The notes below the pieces were generated by a model that searched no databases, was not told the origin of the DNA, and was given only the letters and a program-made list of their open reading frames with translations. Shown piece after piece: positions 8,401 to 15,149 of a stretch of 43,208 nucleotides of DNA (the first letter of the stretch is position 1; each line of letters opens with the position of its first letter). The DNA comes from Thalassobius sp050633445 (lineage in GTDB: Bacteria > Pseudomonadota > Alphaproteobacteria > Rhodobacterales > Rhodobacteraceae). The position numbers were made by a program, and so were the translations under genes. The DNA is taken from the NCBI GenBank assembly GCA_050633445.1, contig JBOEGN010000025.1, positions 1 to 43,208 on the forward strand, written 5' to 3'.

Positions 8401-9570
8401 ATTTTCTCGATAAACACGCGCACGGGAGGTTGAGGAAATCCGAAATTCCCGCACAAAAAAAGGAGGAGTGTGATCAAGTGAAGGCCTGATTTCTTCTGGC
8501 AGTGCTAGCTGCAAGCTGGCTCGCGCTGCGACCGAAGCCAATGCCGGTGTGAGAGGTTCGTTAACGGGGTCAATCTTTTCCAAACTGCTTTCGATCAACG
8601 GCCAGTCACAGACTTCGGAAGCCGCTAGAAGTAACCTTGTTCTGCCCCCGTTATCGTAGTTATCCCAGTCGTAGCCAGCATCACTGCTCCAACGGAGCGC
8701 ATCTCTGGGTCCGATATCATTCAATTGAATTATAAGTGCTGCAGATCGGGAAGCAGAGGTGTTCAAGTCATTTAGAGCGGCCAAAGCATCGCTCTTTCGA
8801 CCGTCAGCGGTCGCTAAAAACGCTTCCGCAATTGATATCTCTTCACAGTGCCCGAGCGCCCGCGCATCGGTCAATACTGTTCTAGCCTTGTTTCTATCCG
8901 ATACGGACAACATCCTTGCGCACCAAGCCAAGCTGACCATGCGCTTTGAGGGAGAAGCATCTCGAAGATCACCTCGGGTAAGACGTTCAGCCAACTGCAA
9001 TGCGCCATGTTCGGTATCCGATCCTCCGAAATAACGAGCACCAACAATTCGGTTCAGGCTACTGTCGGTTTCTCTATCAAATATTGCAGCAGGGATCGGT
9101 TTTCGAAAATTTCCCGGATAGTGTTTCTCTAACAAATTGGGATAGCTTGTCAGTCGTCTTCGTATTTCATCCCAGGAATAGACTTCAACATGAAAATCAA
9201 TTCCGTTGGTCTTGTCTTCATTGAGTTGAGAAACATGATCTTGGATGCTTACATCATTTGGTGCCGTGGTCAGAACAACGTACTCGTCGAGCGGAGGGTT
9301 AAATTTCTGGGCTTTTTTGATTTCTTTGTCGATCTCACCAATTGAAAGCTTAGTTGGTGGCCAGTTTCTTTTGCCCTTGCATTGAGCTCCACATTGATTG
9401 CCTTGGGCGTCAACGCCTTTGATGTCCACTCCGTGCTGCCGTTGGCCGGAACGACCGTAGCGCTGTGCATGTCGGTCTCGCCATATCTCAGTCCATACGT
9501 CCGAGCATAGCTCTTCAAACTCATCCCAACTTGTTGGAGGTGGCAGATCGCTGGATGCTGAAGTTGGCAA
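5401..9570 (-). CDS. PD-(D/E)XK endonuclease - helical repeat - PIN-like domain protein
   Basis: A 1389-residue protein. Residues ~14-155 look like an Mrr-like PD-(D/E)XK domain: E19/E20, then D49 in GVDIKG and the Q63-x-K65 pair in QCKGK, followed by EYVVLTTAPN. Residues ~190-860 are a long helical array with TPR-like character. Residues ~870-1165 look PIN-like: LEATSLLTLQGLGIL, IVLPHST, YLDDLTISHLQHLELL (~1051) and IVVDDRFLN (~1155); this recalls the PIN domain of TPR-GreA/B-C type conflict proteins (from memory, needs an HMM check). The start is TTG at 9570, preceded by AGGATAGGG; an upstream TAG in frame at about 9580 limits alternatives. Two nuclease-like domains on one solenoid suggest an abortive, nucleic-acid-sensing defence effector; this is inferred. 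Confidence 0.75.
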   Translation of the reverse strand: MPTSASSDLPPPTSWDEFEELCSDVWTEIWRDRHAQRYGRSGQRQHGVDIKGVDAQGNQCGAQCKGKRNWPPTKLSIGEIDKEIKKAQKFNPPLDEYVVLTTAPNDVSIQDHVSQLNEDKTNGIDFHVEVYSWDEIRRRLTSYPNLLEKHYPGNFRKPIPAAIFDRETDSSLNRIVGARYFGGSDTEHGALQLAERLTRGDLRDASPSKRMVSLAWCARMLSVSDRNKARTVLTDARALGHCEEISIAEAFLATADGRKSDALAALNDLNTSASRSAALIIQLNDIGPRDALRWSSDAGYDWDNYDNGGRTRLLLAASEVCDWPLIESSLEKIDPVNEPLTPALASVAARASLQLALPEEIRPSLDHTPPFFVREFRISSTSRARVYRENAVRLYQIAAKELRSIGLVGSALIQDDFELWLRLSEPSSREEAKAALRDQMKDKTLRMRRANLALQYGVEIDRDRLIKELDQEVARSGGGNIDTGCTALALALTASSPQDALSAFRLRRATIEQAIAKEHLIGIEIELLAGAEMGVEARQLLVENRDVLIKSKLDDLERIIHVAEGADPVALLKEQYEADRELQTLAHLVDALFDSQAWDSCHEYSLELFSRTKNAADAKRHVRVLTETRRFSDAVQILKEQPQFLEDTELERVLAWSLYEIGDLTRCVQVAEGAMSREYDLELSRILTNAYIAKGDWEKLPKQIEESWDRRVETSAQELLQAAHLAQVTGHLRERELVKSAVSKSETDGFAFAGAYFLATKGGWEESDEVAEWLQKAVSLSDDNGPMYRADLREMVDKQLDWNQHARHTVDALRSAQSPIFVAANALNRHLVDFTLSRAEANESEDHLTNVLAIPSFSGKRPALAIEETKIGLEATSLLTLQGLGILGATLESFEEIVLPHSTMSWLLEELSEIRYHQPSRVERAEAMCQLILDGQICVSTSKQTAVTTLEHEVGEELATLVETAGTDRSRGTSAYVVRGFPISKAGSLGDESANLSGWDHFFVSTASVIQFLREQGRISSSKANSAIGYLELQETTWPEEAILKNGDTCYLDDLTISHLQHLELLESFCTSGIKVVIGEDTQSDALALRKHKRHLQRVEEHLVSLRQSLSHEIAARKVSILANDLGSATPDDDRRLWAHPTMSVFGSSTAPDAIVVDDRFLNRHDSFDRSNASSKVYKTLDVLKTLQKRGKIGDEEYFNSLTTLRKRGHLFVPIEIEELRHHVAEAELDEGRLIVGHDLLQIKAYYLLARFSECLTAPDDVHWLLRSNRVINDVIREQWTGGKEPREARAKSNWLIELVDLRVWANDADGAIQSGSVDGLWIANIVGLLAMPEVASHEERKAYLSWLDEDIIRPLKHKHPQLFSQIVRYSRDLMNNMLTADEEQSKNG

Positions 9571-9853
9571 AACAATACCCTATCCTGACTATTTTACCCG
9601 ATCACCTTACAAGACCTAGTTGTGGCTCACCATAAACAAATCAACCTTATTGGGTTTAGTGATTTTCCAATGAAGGCTCCGGTGGATTCCTACAAATGGC
9701 AGCTTTAGATATCACGCCAACCGATAGGCGCACCCGCAGCGAATGGCCGGTTTCCGCCCTCTCCGTTATTCTTTGAATTTCTGCTTTGGCCAAAAACGCT
9801 TCGATATTTGTGGTCTACGCGTTTCTGGACAAAGCTGTGTTTCGCGGGTCCTT
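9571..9853. other. Intergenic region upstream of the nuclease cassette
   Basis: About 280 bp without a supported gene. It presumably contains the cassette promoter, reading leftward. It is AT-rich near 9590-9660 and ends at the IS-like terminus at 9854. Confidence 0.4.
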
Positions 9854-9875
9854 CTAGGCTCAGGACTCATAGCCA
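9854..9875 (+). mobile_element. IS5-like terminal inverted repeat entering an assembly gap
   Basis: CTAGGCTCAGGACTCAT (9854-9870) matches, outside to inside, the terminus seen at 131-144 with about one mismatch in the first 17 bases. Sequence turns into N six bases later. The simplest reading is that an IS5-family copy sits here and collapsed during assembly because it is repeated in the genome. Confidence 0.5.
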
Positions 9876-9926
9876 NNNNNNNNNNNNNNNNNNNNNNNNN
9901 NNNNNNNNNNNNNNNNNNNNNNNNNN
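9876..9926. other. Assembly gap (51 N)
   Basis: A run of 51 unknown bases. Given the IS terminus immediately to the left, the true missing sequence is probably larger than 51 bases. Gene order across this point should not be assumed. Confidence 0.95.
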
Positions 9927-9952
9927 TTCCGGCCCGGGATGCAGGCACATAA

Positions 9953-10057
9953 CAGCAGGACCCATTTGATTACCTGCAGGACCAACGCGCCGCCAAGGGC
10001 TTGCCCGTGCGCGACCAACGACAGGACATGACGCAACAACACGAGCCTGAGTTCTGA
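9953..10057 (+). pseudogene. C-terminal remnant of an unidentified gene beside the gap
   Basis: The frame from 9953 (after TAA at 9950) to TGA at 10055-10057 reads as plausible protein (DPFDYLQDQRAAKGLPVRDQ) but has no suitable start near its beginning. Its stop overlaps the ATG of the next gene (TGATG), typical of a coupled operon, so the gene was probably larger and has been truncated, frameshifted or lost in the gap. Family not recognised. Confidence 0.35.
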
Positions 10058-10317
10058 TGGCGGAGGATGAGGTGCTGAACGAAATAGCCGTCAATGCCGA
10101 CTTCACCCACAAGGATCAGATCCGCGCCCTGATCGCCCGCCAAAGCGAATTGTTGGGCCTGATGGAGGCATCAGATGATATCGACTGGGTGAACGATGTC
10201 CGAAACGAATTGCGGGTGGCGCGGCGGGTTGTGGCGACGGAAATCACCAAGAAGGAAAAAACGCTTAAAGCCGCCTCCGCCAACCTGCAGCGCGACTTCT
10301 CCATCAGCCACGACTAA
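10057..10317 (+). CDS. Small hypothetical coiled-coil protein
   Basis: An 86-residue acidic, helix-rich protein (MAEDEVLNEIAVNADF...) with heptad-like spacing over residues ~20-75 and no cysteine or membrane segment. The ATG overlaps the stop of the preceding remnant (TGATG), and a strong hairpin terminator begins 24 bases after its TAA, supporting it as the last gene of a small operon. Function unknown. Confidence 0.5.
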   Translation: MAEDEVLNEIAVNADFTHKDQIRALIARQSELLGLMEASDDIDWVNDVRNELRVARRVVATEITKKEKTLKAASANLQRDFSISHD

Positions 10318-10340
10318 GGTGGCACGCCCAAATTTGCAGA

Positions 10341-10371
10341 CATGCCCCAGGATCTGGTATTCTGGGGCATG
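10341..10371 (+). terminator. Intrinsic terminator of the 10057 gene
   Basis: A perfect 10-bp inverted repeat, CATGCCCCAG (10341-10350) and CTGGGGCATG (10362-10371), with an 11-base loop, followed by TTCTTATC. It lies just after the stop at 10317. Confidence 0.7.
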
Positions 10372-10733
10372 TTCTTATCAGAGTTGAAATTTTTACTAGA
10401 TCTGGAGCGCGAAATCTTGCTCCGAAAACAAACCAGACAGGTCGATTTTCCCGGTTCAGGCCAGCGCCAAGTCGAAGCCTACGCCCTCATCTGGCACTGG
10501 TACGACCGCCTCGCATCCTTCGAATACGGCACGGCGCAGACAAGCTCCGCCACTATTGGCAGCGCTGCATGGAAGAAGAAAACCTCACCCCCGCCAACGC
10601 CCTCATCCGCCTAGTCTATGTCTTCGCCGAAGCCTACCAACGCGACGGCATCGACGTCGTCGATTACAACCTGACGCGTGATCTCGCCCAAAGGCACATG
10701 GCCGCGTGGCGTGAACGAAAAGCGGTGCGCTGA
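10369..10733 (+). pseudogene. Hypothetical gene with a frameshift
   Basis: Two frames join into one plausible protein. The first runs from about 10369 through HWYDRLASFEYGTAQ; from about 10540 coding continues in another frame (KLRHYWQRCMEEENLTPANA) to TGA at 10731. One base appears missing near 10538-10545. The usual ATG at 10342 lies inside the terminator stem, so the true start is unclear. Because this is close to an assembly gap, the shift may be a sequencing error rather than a mutation. Family not recognised. Confidence 0.45.
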
Positions 10734-10843
10734 GGATTGCACGAGAGCCGACTTTCGCTGCGAGACGCTTGAACTGGAAAGACGCGGACAAAACCCTCTT
10801 TCGCTGCTGTTGCGCCAATGTCAGCTCTCTTCTCAAAAGGGTA

Positions 10844-11569
10844 TCACAGGCGTTTTGAATAGACGCGTGAAACAAAGATTACTGCGATTGCAAGGAGTGA
10901 CCAACCCATTAAGATGGATAACTGTTTTAGCTCCCATGCCGTGCCGTTTATCGCGGCCCAGCCCAGCTCTCCCATGGCGCGGGTTGGTGTCCACTCTGAT
11001 ATGAGTGCAACGGCGGCAGGCATGAACATCGGCGGCACCCACAAACCACCCAAATATGCCAATGGCAGGAAGATCAGGTTGGCAATGGGAACAGCGGCAC
11101 GGGCAGACGACACAGATCCAAGGGCAATGCCCATCACCGTCGCGGGAATGGTCGCTAAAAGGCAAACCAAAGCCAGCCGAGCCCATGTTGATGCCGAAAG
11201 GGCAATGTCTGTCATCAAGAGCGCAACAGCGAAGACCAGGCAAACAGCCAAGCCGACGAATATCAAAGAGGCCAATATGCGGGCGATCCACGGGCTGGCG
11301 GCCTGTCCCGGCAGGCTGCGTTGCCAAGTTGCAAACGTGCTTTCTCGGTCCTGCGCCACACTGACCCCGAATTGGAAAAAACCAACTCCGAGCACAGCAT
11401 AAATGGCAAATGAGGCCATCGCGTTGGCGGCCCAACTTCCGCCCCCGCTCTGTGCGCCAAAGAAGGCATAGAGCATTGCCGGAAACAGCACTGTGGGCAC
11501 CCAGAAACCCGGTTGACGAAACAGAATGGTCAAGATGAGGGCGCATTCGGCGCGCAGATGTTGGGTCAT
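10844..11569 (-). CDS. ABC-2 type transporter permease
   Basis: A 241-residue membrane protein with about six hydrophobic helices and the layout of ABC-2 permeases, including the FWVPTVLFPAMLYAFFGAQS segment at the first helix and LPLAYLGGLWVP before the last ones. The start is the ATG at 11569, which overlaps the stop of the ATPase gene (ATGA); a longer open frame reaching 11737 would overlap the ATPase deeply and is rejected. With the ATPase it forms an export pump; substrate unknown (drug, lipid or peptide are possible). The divergent LytTR gene suggests a regulated stress or signal-linked exporter. Confidence 0.85.
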   Translation of the reverse strand: MTQHLRAECALILTILFRQPGFWVPTVLFPAMLYAFFGAQSGGGSWAANAMASFAIYAVLGVGFFQFGVSVAQDRESTFATWQRSLPGQAASPWIARILASLIFVGLAVCLVFAVALLMTDIALSASTWARLALVCLLATIPATVMGIALGSVSSARAAVPIANLIFLPLAYLGGLWVPPMFMPAAVALISEWTPTRAMGELGWAAINGTAWELKQLSILMGWSLLAIAVIFVSRVYSKRL

Positions 11570-12462
11570 TGGGTTAACTCCACTTTGCGAATGTGCTTGA
11601 TCAGCGAGTCCAGCGGCAATGGCTCCACGGAAAGGTCTTGGAAGGGCAGGTTGTCTGCAATCATCCGGCGTAAGGTGGTGTCTGCGTCTTCCGCATTCAC
11701 ATGCCACTGCCGTCCGTCGTGGGTCGCCTGCATCCATTCCGGCGGCACAGTGCCCGCAGGCAGGTTGAAGTTGAGATGCTTGATGTTGGCTCGGGCACGC
11801 ATGTCATCAATACGTGCATTCAAGACCGTTTCGCCTTGATCGATTAGACTGATGCTGTCGCAGATCGCTTCAATCTCATCCCAATGATGTGATGTGAGAA
11901 CCAGCGCGCCGCCCTGATCGACATAGGCGCGAGCGGCTTCGCGAAAGCCCTCTTGGGCATCGATATCCAAACCAGTGGTTGGCTCATCCAGAAACACCAA
12001 GGCAGGCCCACCTGCGAATGCCAAAGCGAGCGCGACACGTCGCAACTCCCCACCTGAAAACCCAGCAACCCGGCGATCGATCAGAGTCTGCAAACCAAAC
12101 TGTTCTGCAAGGTCATCAGTTTTGGGGGTCTTGCCATAGCAGGCCGCTGTATATCGCAGAAGCTCTCTTGGCGTGAGCTGATCGGGAAAGTCTGTGGCCT
12201 GCGGTGTTGCGCCCGTAACCTGACGGGCCTTGACGCTGCCTGCCCTGTTCCCAAACACAAGCACGTCGCCCGCGTCCGGTTTGGAAAGGCCCATCAACAT
12301 GAACAAGGTGGTAGATTTGCCCGCACCGTTCGGCCCGAGTAGGCCAAGAGCAGATCCTGGCGTGACCTCTAGGCTCACGTTTGAGACGGCTTTCACGTCC
12401 CCAAACCGCTTTGCCAGATCAGTTGCACGGATGGGATAATCCTCTGAATTGTAATCTGTCAT
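11566..12462 (-). CDS. ABC transporter ATP-binding protein (exporter type)
   Basis: A 298-residue ATPase with Walker A GPNGAGKST, signature FSGGELRRVALALAF, Walker B ALVFLDEPTTGLD and switch histidine in LTSHHWDE. The C-terminal ~80 residues are the usual CcmA/NatA-type extension. The ATG at 12462 (MTDYNSEDYP) is preferred over one at 12531, which would overlap the divergent gene; a weak GGAAA lies upstream. It is first in a two-gene unit with the ABC-2 permease. Confidence 0.88.
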   Translation of the reverse strand: MTDYNSEDYPIRATDLAKRFGDVKAVSNVSLEVTPGSALGLLGPNGAGKSTTLFMLMGLSKPDAGDVLVFGNRAGSVKARQVTGATPQATDFPDQLTPRELLRYTAACYGKTPKTDDLAEQFGLQTLIDRRVAGFSGGELRRVALALAFAGGPALVFLDEPTTGLDIDAQEGFREAARAYVDQGGALVLTSHHWDEIEAICDSISLIDQGETVLNARIDDMRARANIKHLNFNLPAGTVPPEWMQATHDGRQWHVNAEDADTTLRRMIADNLPFQDLSVEPLPLDSLIKHIRKVELTQ

Positions 12463-12512
12463 TTCTGTTTCCGAGCTTTTATTATTTCTGCCAAACAGGT
12501 ATTGGTCAGGAT

Positions 12513-13355
12513 ATGATCCGACCCAAGACAAGTTACGCGTCCGACACGCAAAATCTCGCCAATGACAGCCCTGTGTCGTTGGCGCTTCGCCAACTGCAGA
12601 CGACGTTGGTAGGCCCAGTGTTCTGGATTGTCGTCGGGGCTGCTGTCGTGCTGACTGCGATGGCTGGGCCGTACTACACGTTGGAACGGCTGAGCTTTCC
12701 CGAACGCTTGGTCTATTGGGGGATCACTATCCCTTTGTCGGCGCTGACCATGACCTTCCTCTCAACGTTTGCATACAGACTGACGGCAGCGAAATTCCTG
12801 AACTGGGTTCCTGTCGCCATACTCGCAGGTCTTGCTGGTGTGATACCGGTGACCGGCAGTGTCTATCTAAGCGAAGGTATCGCAACGGAATTTGAAAAGG
12901 GCTGGCTTGATGGCGTGGGCTTCTTCAGACTGGCGATGTTTGTGGCCCCGTCGCTGATTGGTGTGACGCTTGTCGTGAATGCTCTGTTTGAGTTTCGCGT
13001 GGTGGGAAAAGAAAGCCCTGCGCCCGAACCGCAGGCCCGGACCGTAACACATTTGCAAAGCAAACTGCCGCATCATCTCGAGCATGAAATTGTGACCGTG
13101 CAGGCACAGGACCACTACGTCGAAGTGACGACCCTGAAAGGCAGTGCCATGGTTCTGATGCGATTGGGAGACGCTGTACGCGATCTCGAACCACTTGGTG
13201 GGCTGCAAGTACATCGATCATGGTGGGTCAACCCTGCCCATTTGGTTCGAACCGAAACTGGCAAAAGTGGTCAAGAGCTGGTGATGACAACTGGCCAAAA
13301 CGTGCCCGTTGGCCGCAGCTTTCGCAAAGCGCTGAGAGATGCGATTAGAAAATAG
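12513..13355 (+). CDS. Membrane-anchored LytTR-family transcription regulator
   Basis: A 280-residue protein. Residues ~30-165 hold four hydrophobic segments (for example FWIVVGAAVVLTAMAGPYY and LNWVPVAILAGLAGVIPVTG); residues ~185-280 are a LytTR DNA-binding domain (HEIVTVQAQDHYVEVTT, LQVHRSWWVNPAHL, VPVGRSFRKAL). Membrane-bound LytTR proteins without a receiver domain are known and are often paired with ABC exporters. It is divergent from the ABC pair, start-to-start only 50 bp apart, so direct regulation from the shared promoter is likely. The start at 12513 is chosen for the domain; AGG lies only two bases upstream, so a slightly different start is possible. Confidence 0.8.
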   Translation: MIRPKTSYASDTQNLANDSPVSLALRQLQTTLVGPVFWIVVGAAVVLTAMAGPYYTLERLSFPERLVYWGITIPLSALTMTFLSTFAYRLTAAKFLNWVPVAILAGLAGVIPVTGSVYLSEGIATEFEKGWLDGVGFFRLAMFVAPSLIGVTLVVNALFEFRVVGKESPAPEPQARTVTHLQSKLPHHLEHEIVTVQAQDHYVEVTTLKGSAMVLMRLGDAVRDLEPLGGLQVHRSWWVNPAHLVRTETGKSGQELVMTTGQNVPVGRSFRKALRDAIRK

Positions 13356-13456
13356 CCAAGATCGCTTTTGGGTTGATACCTGCGACAAACCGGACGTTCG
13401 TGCATCGCGTAGTATTTGTCGGTTTGGGCTCGGAGTTAGACTTCGCCGCGTTGATT

Positions 13457-13627
13457 TCAAAGGTCGGCTACTGACTTTGCTGCATCGAAGCCATGCCATT
13501 GATCTTCCGCCCTTGCTTCTACTGTTTGCAGGAATTCGGTGCGGATGGCGGGGTTTCGGATGGCGCTTTAGGCTATTGTCAGTCGAAAGAGTTCGGCCTG
13601 TGTCAGGTTATAGGTGGCGGGTTTCAT
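13457..13627 (-). pseudogene. Small broken gene with an in-frame stop
   Basis: From the ATG at 13627 (preceded by AAAGGA) the frame reads MKPATYNLTQAELFRLTIA, then TAA at 13570-13568, then continues in the same frame as SAIRNPAIRTEFLQTVEA and ...WHGFDAAKSVADL to TGA at 13459-13457. The coherent protein on both sides of the stop suggests a ~56-residue gene disrupted by one nonsense change. It is divergent from a serine recombinase remnant. Function unknown. Confidence 0.4.
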
Positions 13628-13699
13628 TTGGGTCCTTTGTGGTTTGGGTGAATTGGGTATGGCAGGTTTTCGCGTCGATACCCGCGTTGCAGGGTTTGG

Positions 13700-13930
13700 C
13701 GAGAGATGCCGAACCGTATGCGGGGGCGCGCGCTTAATGGCTATTAGGTGTTCCGCGCCCCGATTGGATACAAGTATGAGCGCGTTGCAGGGCATGGCAA
13801 TGTGCTGGTGCGGGATCAACTGTTGGCGTCCATCATCCAAGAGGCCTTGGAAGGTTTTGCCTCAGGGCATTTTGAAGCACAGGCCGCAAAGCGGACCTTC
13901 GTCGAGATCGCAGCATTTCAGGATGTCCAG
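13700..13930 (+). pseudogene. Serine recombinase remnant
   Basis: The frame beginning about 13700 reads EMPNRMRGRALNGY, TAG (13745-13747), then VFRAPIGYKYERVAGHGNVL and continues VRDQLLASIIQEALEGFASG. This matches the region after the catalytic domain of large serine recombinases (the family has NGYW-FR-P-GY, so the tryptophan codon became a stop). The N-terminal catalytic domain and the C-terminal zinc region are missing. It is a dead mobile-element fragment. Confidence 0.6.
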
Positions 13931-14319
13931 ATGACTGCATCGCGGGACAAACCGCCGCTGCTCTTTCGGGTGTTTGCTGACGCAGCATTCGCTCACAGGT
14001 ACGATATGGTTTTCGCTATGAGACAGCATCTGTCGGCGTAGCGGTCATCGAAAGCTGCCCTCAGAGGCGGAATTCAGACCTTCCTTTCGCTGCAAGTGGG
14101 ATCGACCATCAAGGAGCGGACAAAGCATGGGTAATCGGGCTGACCGGGTTGATGGGTCAGGTTCTTGTTAGAGTCGCAGGATGTTTCTACACGGATTACA
14201 AAGTGAAAAGAACCAAGGTCTTAGTTCAGTGCGTTCGTATGGCTAACAACAATAAGATCAACAGAATTTGATGACATGCGCGCTCCTTCGTAATCATATC
14301 GACCATTCACATCTCGACC
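13931..14319. other. Decayed stretch without a supported gene
   Basis: Downstream of the recombinase remnant; short broken open frames only. Nothing recognisable until the response-regulator gene that ends at 14320 on the opposite strand. Confidence 0.4.
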
Positions 14320-15039
14320 TCAGTGTTTCGCGTTGGCCTTACCCATGAAGACATACCCCACCCCATGTACCGTGACGACAAGCTTCGGGGATTTGGCATC
14401 AATTTCAATTTTGTTGCGCAACCTACCGATCAGAACATCAATCGTTCGGTCAAAGGGTTGCCATTCCCGCCCTGCCAGACAGTCCAGTAGCTGATCACGC
14501 TGCAACACCCGTCCCGGGCGCTGCGCCATAAAGCTGAGAAGGTCAAATTCCCCTCGGGTCAGGTGAACATCTTCGCCGGATGTCTTTGTCAATGTTCGTG
14601 CGGCGCGGTCGATAGTCCAGCCGTTAAATTCCTGCACTTCATCAGCTTGCTGGGTTGGGGTTGCAGGCATCGCCACGCGGCGCAGGATGTTTTTGGTCCG
14701 CACCAAAAGCTCGCGCAGATTGATCGGCTTATCAAGATAGTCATCCGCGCCGATTTCAAGTGCCACGATGTGATCGACGTCTTCGGTCCGGGCGCTGGTG
14801 ACGATGACCGGAACATCGGAATGGGTGCGCAATTCGCGCAGAAGCGTCAGACCGTCTTTGCCTGGCAGCCGAATATCCAGCACAACCAGATCGATGACAT
14901 GGCGCTTTAGCTCGCGTTCCATTTCATCAGCGTCACGGGCGCGTACCACCCGATACCCTTCAACCTCGTAATACCCGGAAACAGCTTCAAGGCTGGTGGG
15001 GTCATCTTCAACAACTAGAATTTGTTTGGCCAGACTCAT
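14320..15039 (-). CDS. dorR: OmpR-family response regulator of S/N-oxide respiration (DorR/TorR-like)
   Basis: A 239-residue protein with a receiver domain (acidic pocket E11-D12-D13, phosphoacceptor D55 in VVLDIRLPG, K104 in DYLDKP) and a winged-helix DNA-binding domain (about 140-235, with RTIDVLIGRLRNKIE). The ATG at 15039 has CGGAG six bases upstream; the ATG at 15045 lies too close to it. It is divergent from dorC, and its partner kinase is probably the hybrid kinase at 20334. In the DorR/TorR family the phosphorylated regulator activates the reductase operon when DMSO or TMAO is present. Repeat arrays in its own promoter and before dorA are the likely binding sites. Confidence 0.88.
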   Translation of the reverse strand: MSLAKQILVVEDDPTSLEAVSGYYEVEGYRVVRARDADEMERELKRHVIDLVVLDIRLPGKDGLTLLRELRTHSDVPVIVTSARTEDVDHIVALEIGADDYLDKPINLRELLVRTKNILRRVAMPATPTQQADEVQEFNGWTIDRAARTLTKTSGEDVHLTRGEFDLLSFMAQRPGRVLQRDQLLDCLAGREWQPFDRTIDVLIGRLRNKIEIDAKSPKLVVTVHGVGYVFMGKANAKH

Positions 15040-15054
15040 ACCCATCTCCGATCT

Positions 15055-15114
15055 GTTTACATGGCGTTTACATATTTTTACCAACGGTTCAAAGCCCAAA
15101 AGTATGCCATTTAC
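15055..15114. promoter_or_regulatory. Predicted response-regulator operator array between dorR and dorC
   Basis: GTTTAC at 15055, GTTTAC at 15066 and TTTTAC at 15076 (steps 11 and 10), plus ATTTAC at 15109, 33 bases further on. All repeats are in the same orientation and on the same helical face. The same 11/10 arrangement occurs before dorA at 16968. Tandem direct repeats are how TorR-type regulators bind. The assignment is inferred from the pattern. Confidence 0.6.
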
Positions 15115-15149
15115 AGCCCCCGCCTAGAACAGGGCCAGACGGAGGCATT

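Noticed and set aside
11570..11737. N-terminal extension of the ABC-2 permease frame
   Set aside because: It lies inside the ATPase gene; the ATG at 11569 overlapping the ATPase stop gives the normal membrane-protein start.
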